A stretch of DNA of 55,746 bases. It comes from a virus. The notes under the pieces are model-generated. The model had not been told where the DNA came from and ran no database searches. It saw only the letters and a list, made by a program, of their open reading frames with translations. The stretch covers positions 1 through 55,746 of IMG/VR virus record IMGVR_UViG_3300048930_000157; one strand, 5' to 3'. The translations under genes were made by a program, and so were the position numbers. Below, in pieces: positions 53,188 through 55,746 of this stretch. The number at the start of each line of letters is the position of its first letter. Positions within the stretch are counted from its first letter, which is position 1.

Positions 53188-53538
53188 TTACTGGACTTCG
53201 ATCCAGCTTCCGTCGTCCATCACCTGACAGCCGAACGACTCCACATAGGAGAAGAAGCTGTCTGTGGGGTACGCGCCCATCCGATAGGCGCGGCGTGCGG
53301 CCTCATTGCACGGGCCATCCACGCGGACGTATACCCCTTCAGTCAGTCGCCCCTCATCGCACCCCACTTGGTGCATGACCAATGAATCCCTCACCCACGC
53401 CTGACCGAGTTCTTCCGCCCACCGCTGGCACTCCATGTTGACCGGTGCAGCGGGACGTGCCGCCTGCATAGTCGCATCCGTGTCCGCGAACAGTGATGCC
53501 AGCACCAGACCGATGCCGAGAATGAATCTCTTTCCCAT
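53188..53538 (-). CDS. Secreted or envelope protein with four cysteines
   Basis: A 116-residue protein from ATG 53538 with AAGGAGGG upstream. The N-terminus is a signal peptide (basic GKRF, hydrophobic ILGIGLVLASLFA, then a cleavage region near ATMQA, residues 20-27). The mature part has four Cys (near 37, 60, 77 and 104) in sequences such as MECQRWAEELGQAW, HQVGCDEG, DGPCNEAARRAYRMG and ESFGCQVMDDG, which could form two disulphides. An exported early phage protein might act in the envelope, for example in superinfection exclusion. No family is recognised. Confidence 0.72.
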   Translation of the reverse strand: MGKRFILGIGLVLASLFADTDATMQAARPAAPVNMECQRWAEELGQAWVRDSLVMHQVGCDEGRLTEGVYVRVDGPCNEAARRAYRMGAYPTDSFFSYVESFGCQVMDDGSWIEVQ

Positions 53539-53542
53539 GTGT

Positions 53543-53731
53543 TTACTTTCCCTCCTTCGACACTGGCTCTACGAGTCCGCTCCGTAGCGTCATCGTTATC
53601 TTTGCGGACAACTCCACCGCTGCATCTTCGGCATCCTCCGGCGTGTCTGTCATCTGTCGCCGCACGAATTGATTGAGAAGCACCTGTGTAATTCGATCCT
53701 CAATCACGCTCCACTGTCGCTCCGTATCCAT
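53543..53731 (-). CDS. Small helical protein of unknown function
   Basis: A 62-residue protein starting at ATG 53731 with a perfect AGGAGG site and a promoter at 53756-53784 just upstream; a longer frame to 53764 runs into the promoter and is rejected. It is helical: RQWSVIEDRITQVLLNQFVRRQ, a Pro/Asp turn, then EDAEDAAVELSAKITMTLRSGLV. It ends four bases before the secreted protein start and shares its promoter. Similar in design to the 79-residue protein at 54549, which begins with an acidic helix as well. Confidence 0.62.
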   Translation of the reverse strand: MDTERQWSVIEDRITQVLLNQFVRRQMTDTPEDAEDAAVELSAKITMTLRSGLVEPVSKEGK

Positions 53732-53755
53732 CGTGCCTCCTTCGCTGTTGACTCT

Positions 53756-53784
53756 AGTATACACGACTGACAGTCAAGTGTCAA
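53756..53784 (-). promoter_or_regulatory. Leftward promoter with palindromic operator candidate
   Basis: On the minus strand TTGACA (53784-53779), a 17-base spacer and TATACT (53761-53756). The spacer holds the palindrome GACTG-N-CAGTC (53765-53775). The block CACGACTGACAGTCAAGTGT is nearly identical at two other promoters. Confidence 0.93.
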
Positions 53785-53786
53785 GG

Positions 53787-54485
53787 CTAACTGATTCGCT
53801 TCGTGTCGAAGTTGGTGCCCTCACCGGCCTTGTAGCCAGCGTTGTACGCGTCGGCATCAAGACGTTGAGCACTCGATTTCGTGGTCTTTCCGATGAACTC
53901 CAACACCGCTGCCTTCAGCGCGTCCTCGTTCACCACCATGAGCGCCGATCCCCCACTGTATGCCGCGACTTCCGCATCACGGGCTGCTTTCATCGCGTCG
54001 TAGAGTCCCGCCACCATGCCCCGCCGAAACGCATTCTTCCACGCCTTGATTGTGTCACCCCGGCGCGGGGTCCGGTCCTTCCATGCCTGATCTGCAACCG
54101 CATTGACTTCCAGCACCAACCATGCGTACATGCTCTGGATCAGTTCAAGGTTCCGCTTCTCACCGATGAAATGCACCTTCGTGCTGTTGCGCTCCTGCAC
54201 CATCGTGGAAAAGTTGTACTTGCAGATAGCGAAGAACAGGTTCCGTCGCCACTGTGCCGCCGCTCCAAGGTCAACCATGTCGTGCGTGAAGGACGATCCC
54301 GCTTTCTTGTCCTGCACCAACATGTCAAGGTGCATCTGTGCCAGCCCGTAGCGGGTCATCAGACGCGTGAGTGCCGCCGCCGCTGCCTCTGCCTCACCCT
54401 GTGTGGTGGCACGCTCTTTCAGCGTGGTCACGTAAATGAGTTTGGCTTTCAGTTCCTCCGTCAGCGTTGCGTTCACGTCTACCAT
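53787..54485 (-). CDS. DUF2786-like protein
   Basis: A 232-residue protein starting at ATG 54485 with AAAGGAGA upstream. The N-terminal 60 residues match the DUF2786-type helix pair (EELKAKLIYVTTLKERATTQGEAEAAAAALTRLMTRYGLAQMHLDML), which in this family carries 'A-x-E-A-x-x-A-x-x-x-x-x-L-x-x-x-(H/Y)-x-L'. The middle has WRRNLFFAICKYNF and TKVHFIGEKRNLELIQSMYAWLVLEV, the typical second part, and the C-terminus has YNAGYKAGEGTNFD. The family is common in phages and actinobacteria with unknown function. It lies behind a promoter with the shared palindrome. Confidence 0.78.
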   Translation of the reverse strand: MVDVNATLTEELKAKLIYVTTLKERATTQGEAEAAAAALTRLMTRYGLAQMHLDMLVQDKKAGSSFTHDMVDLGAAAQWRRNLFFAICKYNFSTMVQERNSTKVHFIGEKRNLELIQSMYAWLVLEVNAVADQAWKDRTPRRGDTIKAWKNAFRRGMVAGLYDAMKAARDAEVAAYSGGSALMVVNEDALKAAVLEFIGKTTKSSAQRLDADAYNAGYKAGEGTNFDTKRIS

Positions 54486-54516
54486 GTGTGGGCTATCTCC
54501 TTTCGTGTTGAACGTA

Positions 54517-54546
54517 GTGTATCACGACTGTCAGTCAAGTGTCAAG
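54517..54546 (-). promoter_or_regulatory. Leftward promoter with the shared palindrome
   Basis: On the minus strand TTGACA (54546-54541), an 18-base spacer and TACACT (54522-54517). The -10 is weaker than in the neighbours. The palindrome GACTGTCAGTC (54527-54537) is perfect except for its central base. Confidence 0.8.
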
Positions 54547-54548
54547 GG

Positions 54549-54788
54549 CTAGATCGTGCATCCAGCCCGGACGCCACGCCTCGCCCGTGCCTCATCCTCC
54601 CACGGTTGGATCATCGCTTTGATCTGCTCCGGTGAGCGCCACCCGCTTTTCTCTACCTTGTCCATGATGAGACTCGCAAGCTGCATGGCTATGCGAGACG
54701 GTATGAACGTGACGTGCTCACTGTCAAGGTCTGCAATCACGTCGTAGATCATGCCGTCAATGATTGCCTCTAACGCCGTTCGGTCCAT
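54549..54788 (-). CDS. Small helical protein near the right end
   Basis: A 79-residue protein from ATG 54788 with GGAGG upstream; the longer frame to 54833 lacks a site. It begins with an acidic helix (TALEAIIDGMIYDVIADLDSEH), then FIPSRIAMQLASLIMDKVEKSG, WRSPEQIKAMIQPW and a basic end. The alternation of hydrophobic and charged residues suggests a soluble helical domain. It overlaps no gene; its stop lies three bases from the next promoter. Function unknown. Confidence 0.6.
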   Translation of the reverse strand: MDRTALEAIIDGMIYDVIADLDSEHVTFIPSRIAMQLASLIMDKVEKSGWRSPEQIKAMIQPWEDEARARRGVRAGCTI

Positions 54789-54798
54789 GTGTCCTCCT

Positions 54799-54915
54799 TT
54801 ACAATAGGTGCCGTAGCACCCACACAATGCCATACCCCACCGGGGTACCGAGTGCCAGTATCCCCGCTGTCTTGCAGAGATACAAGGTAATCAACTCATC
54901 TTTGGTTAGCGTCAT
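54799..54915 (-). CDS. Tiny membrane protein, first gene of the right-end operon
   Basis: A 38-residue frame from ATG 54915 with AAAGGAG upstream and the promoter at 54975-55003 further up. It reads TLTKDELITLYLCKTAGILALGTPVGYGIVWVLRHLL, with a likely membrane helix over residues 10-32 and two basic residues at the end. Its stop is followed within 11 bases by the next ATG. Too short for standard gene finders, but the ribosome site, promoter and spacing support it. Function unknown. Confidence 0.58.
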   Translation of the reverse strand: MTLTKDELITLYLCKTAGILALGTPVGYGIVWVLRHLL

Positions 54916-54974
54916 CTCATCTCCTTTACGGTAGACGTGGACGTGAACCGTTCACATCCTCCTTATGTACCCAC

Positions 54975-55003
54975 AGTCTACACGACTAACAGTCAACTGT
55001 CAA
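54975..55003 (-). promoter_or_regulatory. Most upstream leftward promoter with palindrome
   Basis: On the minus strand TTGACA (55003-54998), a 17-base spacer and TAGACT (54980-54975). The palindrome here is GACTAACAGTC (54984-54994), one mismatch from perfect. It is the first promoter of the leftward early region, next to the repeat-rich end. Confidence 0.87.
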
Positions 55004-55005
55004 GG
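54981..55005 (-). repeat. Dispersed 25-bp operator-like repeat (third copy)
   Basis: CACGACT(G/A)(A/T)CAGTCAA(G/C)TGTCAAGG occurs at 53762-53786, 54524-54548 and here, with at most three differences. Each copy spans the region between the -10 and -35 boxes and the -35 itself. Such placement would let one repressor block all three promoters. Confidence 0.8.
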
Positions 55006-55137
55006 CCGCGCCCATAAATAAAAAGGCCGCGCCAGAAAATGAGGCCGCGCCCCGAAATAAAAAAAAGCGCGCGCCCCGCTACAGACTCATAAAAAAAGTG
55101 CGCGCGCCCAATTTTCCGTAGAAAAAAAGCGCGCGCC
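55004..55137. repeat. Six GC-rich repeats separated by A-tracts
   Basis: GGCCGCGCC at 55004, 55025 and 55043, and GCGCGCGCC at 55067, 55100 and 55129, each followed by short A-rich segments (AAAAA to AAAAAAAA). Spacing is 18-33 bases. Not CRISPR, since spacers are low-complexity and short. A-tracts bend DNA, and such arrays occur at replication origins or packaging and regulatory sites. Confidence 0.75.
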
Positions 55138-55258
55138 CGAAAATGACGATTTTTTCTAAGGTTATGATGCAAACCGGCGTTGGTGCGGGTGGCATTGGTG
55201 GATTGCGTCATGGTATCAGCGTATAAACGCATACATATGTATGACGAGACAAATGTCT

Positions 55259-55284
55259 TATACATATATACGTATATATGTATA
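55259..55284. repeat. Perfect 26-bp AT-rich palindrome
   Basis: Every base from 55259 to 55284 pairs with its mirror (centre TACGTA). It lies in an AT-rich tract (about 55225-55325) with another palindrome ATACATATGTAT at 55231-55242. It could be an easily melted element or a cruciform site. Confidence 0.8.
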
Positions 55285-55431
55285 TACATATAATGCATAT
55301 ACATTGATACATACTGTATCAACTATCATTACGGAAGCAGCTTTCCAATTGCAGGTCCGACTTGGTTGGCCGATCCCATGACGAAGCCCGATTGCAGCCG
55401 AAGTGGAGAATTGTTCGATGGGTGTCAAAGA

Positions 55432-55518
55432 ACTTCTATAGAAGTCAACAAACTTCTGACGGATATTCATAAAAACCTTCTAAGCGAATCGCTATAGGAA
55501 CTCTCTAAGCGAGTCGCT
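55432..55518. repeat. Small palindromes beside the repeat array
   Basis: ACTTCTATAGAAGT (55432-55445) is a perfect 14-bp palindrome. AGCGAATCGCT (55483-55493) and AGCGAGTCGCT (55508-55518) are palindromic apart from the centre base and lie 25 bases apart inside the repeat TCTAAGCGA(A/G)TCGCTA. Confidence 0.75.
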
Positions 55519-55519
55519 A

Positions 55520-55681
55520 CCGGAAAGGTTCACCCGGAAGGGTACCCGGAAAGGTATCCCCGGAAAGGTGACGCAGGCGCGTGCTTAGGAGCCTGAATCG
55601 GGAAAGATCGGACGTGCGTACCCGGAAAGATCAGGCGTGCGTGCGTCCGGAAACATACGCGTGCGTACGCGTTCGGAAACC
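55520..55681. repeat. Eight CCGGAAAGG-like direct repeats
   Basis: Copies begin at 55520, 55534, 55547, 55560, 55599, 55622, 55647 and 55673, with consensus CCGGAAA(G/C)(G/A). The first four are 13-14 bases apart and the later four 23-39 apart, interleaved with GTGCGT and CGTACGCG motifs. Direct repeats at near-helical spacing resemble iterons of replication origins. Confidence 0.72.
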
Positions 55682-55746
55682 ACCCGTGCGAGACGGTTAT
55701 GCCGATTTTGTGATATGCGAATTGCCGCGACCGGTCAATTCATTTA

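Larger units (their letters stand above)
55004..55746. other. Non-coding right-end region, candidate replication origin
   Basis: These 743 bases contain no gene I can support. From left to right they hold a GC/A-tract repeat array, an AT-rich palindromic tract, three short palindromes and eight CCGGAAAGG repeats. Early promoters face away from it. Combination of repeats and an AT-rich melting tract is the usual picture of an origin; it could also be a packaging or attachment region. Confidence 0.6.

Noticed and set aside
52548-53378. 276-codon rightward frame opposite small leftward genes
   Set aside because: The leftward genes there have ribosome sites, promoters and a signal peptide, whereas this frame is Arg- and Ser-rich shadow sequence.
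53673-54635. 320-codon rightward frame at the right end
   Set aside because: It runs through two leftward promoters and opposite the DUF2786-like gene, with no start signals.
55004-55681. CRISPR array
   Set aside because: Repeats are 9 bases long with short, low-complexity gaps, and no cas genes are near; the RecB/Cas4-like protein lies in a recombination operon.
1-55746. Circular join between the two window ends
   Set aside because: The right end contains no thyX N-terminal coding sequence, so the ends do not join into an intact thyX gene.

Overview
The window is part of a tailed double-stranded DNA bacteriophage genome, probably a siphovirus. It has the expected order terminase, portal, scaffold, coat, connectors, tail tube, frameshifted tail chaperone, 1293-residue tape measure, tail tip and endolysin, and it has no sheath gene. 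A tyrosine integrase and an XRE-type regulator suggest a temperate or formerly temperate lifestyle. The host cannot be named from the sequence. The Shine-Dalgarno sites and the TTGACA/TATAAT-type promoters with 17-bp spacers indicate a bacterium with a standard sigma-70-type polymerase. Most of the window is of middling GC content, apart from an AT-rich HNH gene near 1.3-1.6 kb and a GC-rich block near 9.2-10.1 kb. The left edge cuts through a thyX gene, and the right edge lies in a repeat-rich non-coding region, so the window is not a complete circular genome.

Layout. (1) 1-2871: the end of thyX, then a rightward array of 14 tRNA genes (Gln, Leu x3, Phe, Arg x2, Asp, His, Cys, Lys x2, Gly, Thr). 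The array also contains small genes, an HNH endonuclease next to a truncated tRNA copy, and a strong terminator at 2847-2871. (2) 7505-2871, leftward: primase-helicase, three small genes, a deoxyribosyltransferase-like protein, dNMP kinase and an HNH protein. (3) 7544-32991, rightward: late genes, comprising small terminase (partly duplicated), a GC-rich insert, large terminase, portal, scaffold, coat, connectors, tail genes and the lysis cassette, then a metallophosphoesterase. Promoters with TATAAT boxes precede the scaffold and the tail chaperone. (4) 54998-32988, leftward: early and middle genes. Reading with transcription, these are small right-end genes behind repeated promoters, a zinc-ribbon array protein, an M20-like peptidase, RtcB RNA ligase, the integrase, a run of small proteins including the XRE regulator, an SNF2 helicase and two DNA methyltransferases. 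Next come a RecB/Cas4-like nuclease, Sak4-like ATPase, a DUF669-like ssDNA-binding protein, a RuvC-like resolvase, a fused uracil-glycosylase/DNA polymerase, dCMP deaminase and a DnaQ-like exonuclease. (5) 55004-55746: non-coding, with six GC/A-tract repeats, a 26-bp perfect palindrome, further palindromes and eight CCGGAAAGG-like repeats. This is the best origin candidate.

How it fits together. dCMP deaminase, ThyX and dNMP kinase form a route to dTTP, while the glycosylase domain on the polymerase suggests uracil surveillance at the fork. The primase-helicase, polymerase and recombination genes (Sak4, DUF669, RecB-like, RuvC-like) form a largely self-contained replication-recombination set. 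The tRNAs plus RtcB suggest supply and repair of the tRNA pool, perhaps against host anticodon nucleases. Leftward genes are driven by repeated TTGACA-N17-TATACT promoters. Three right-end promoters (at 53.8, 54.5 and 55.0 kb) share a nearly identical 25-bp block with a palindrome between the -35 and -10 boxes, which suggests a common repressor. Two further dyads in the leader of the RecB-like gene may control its translation or transcription.
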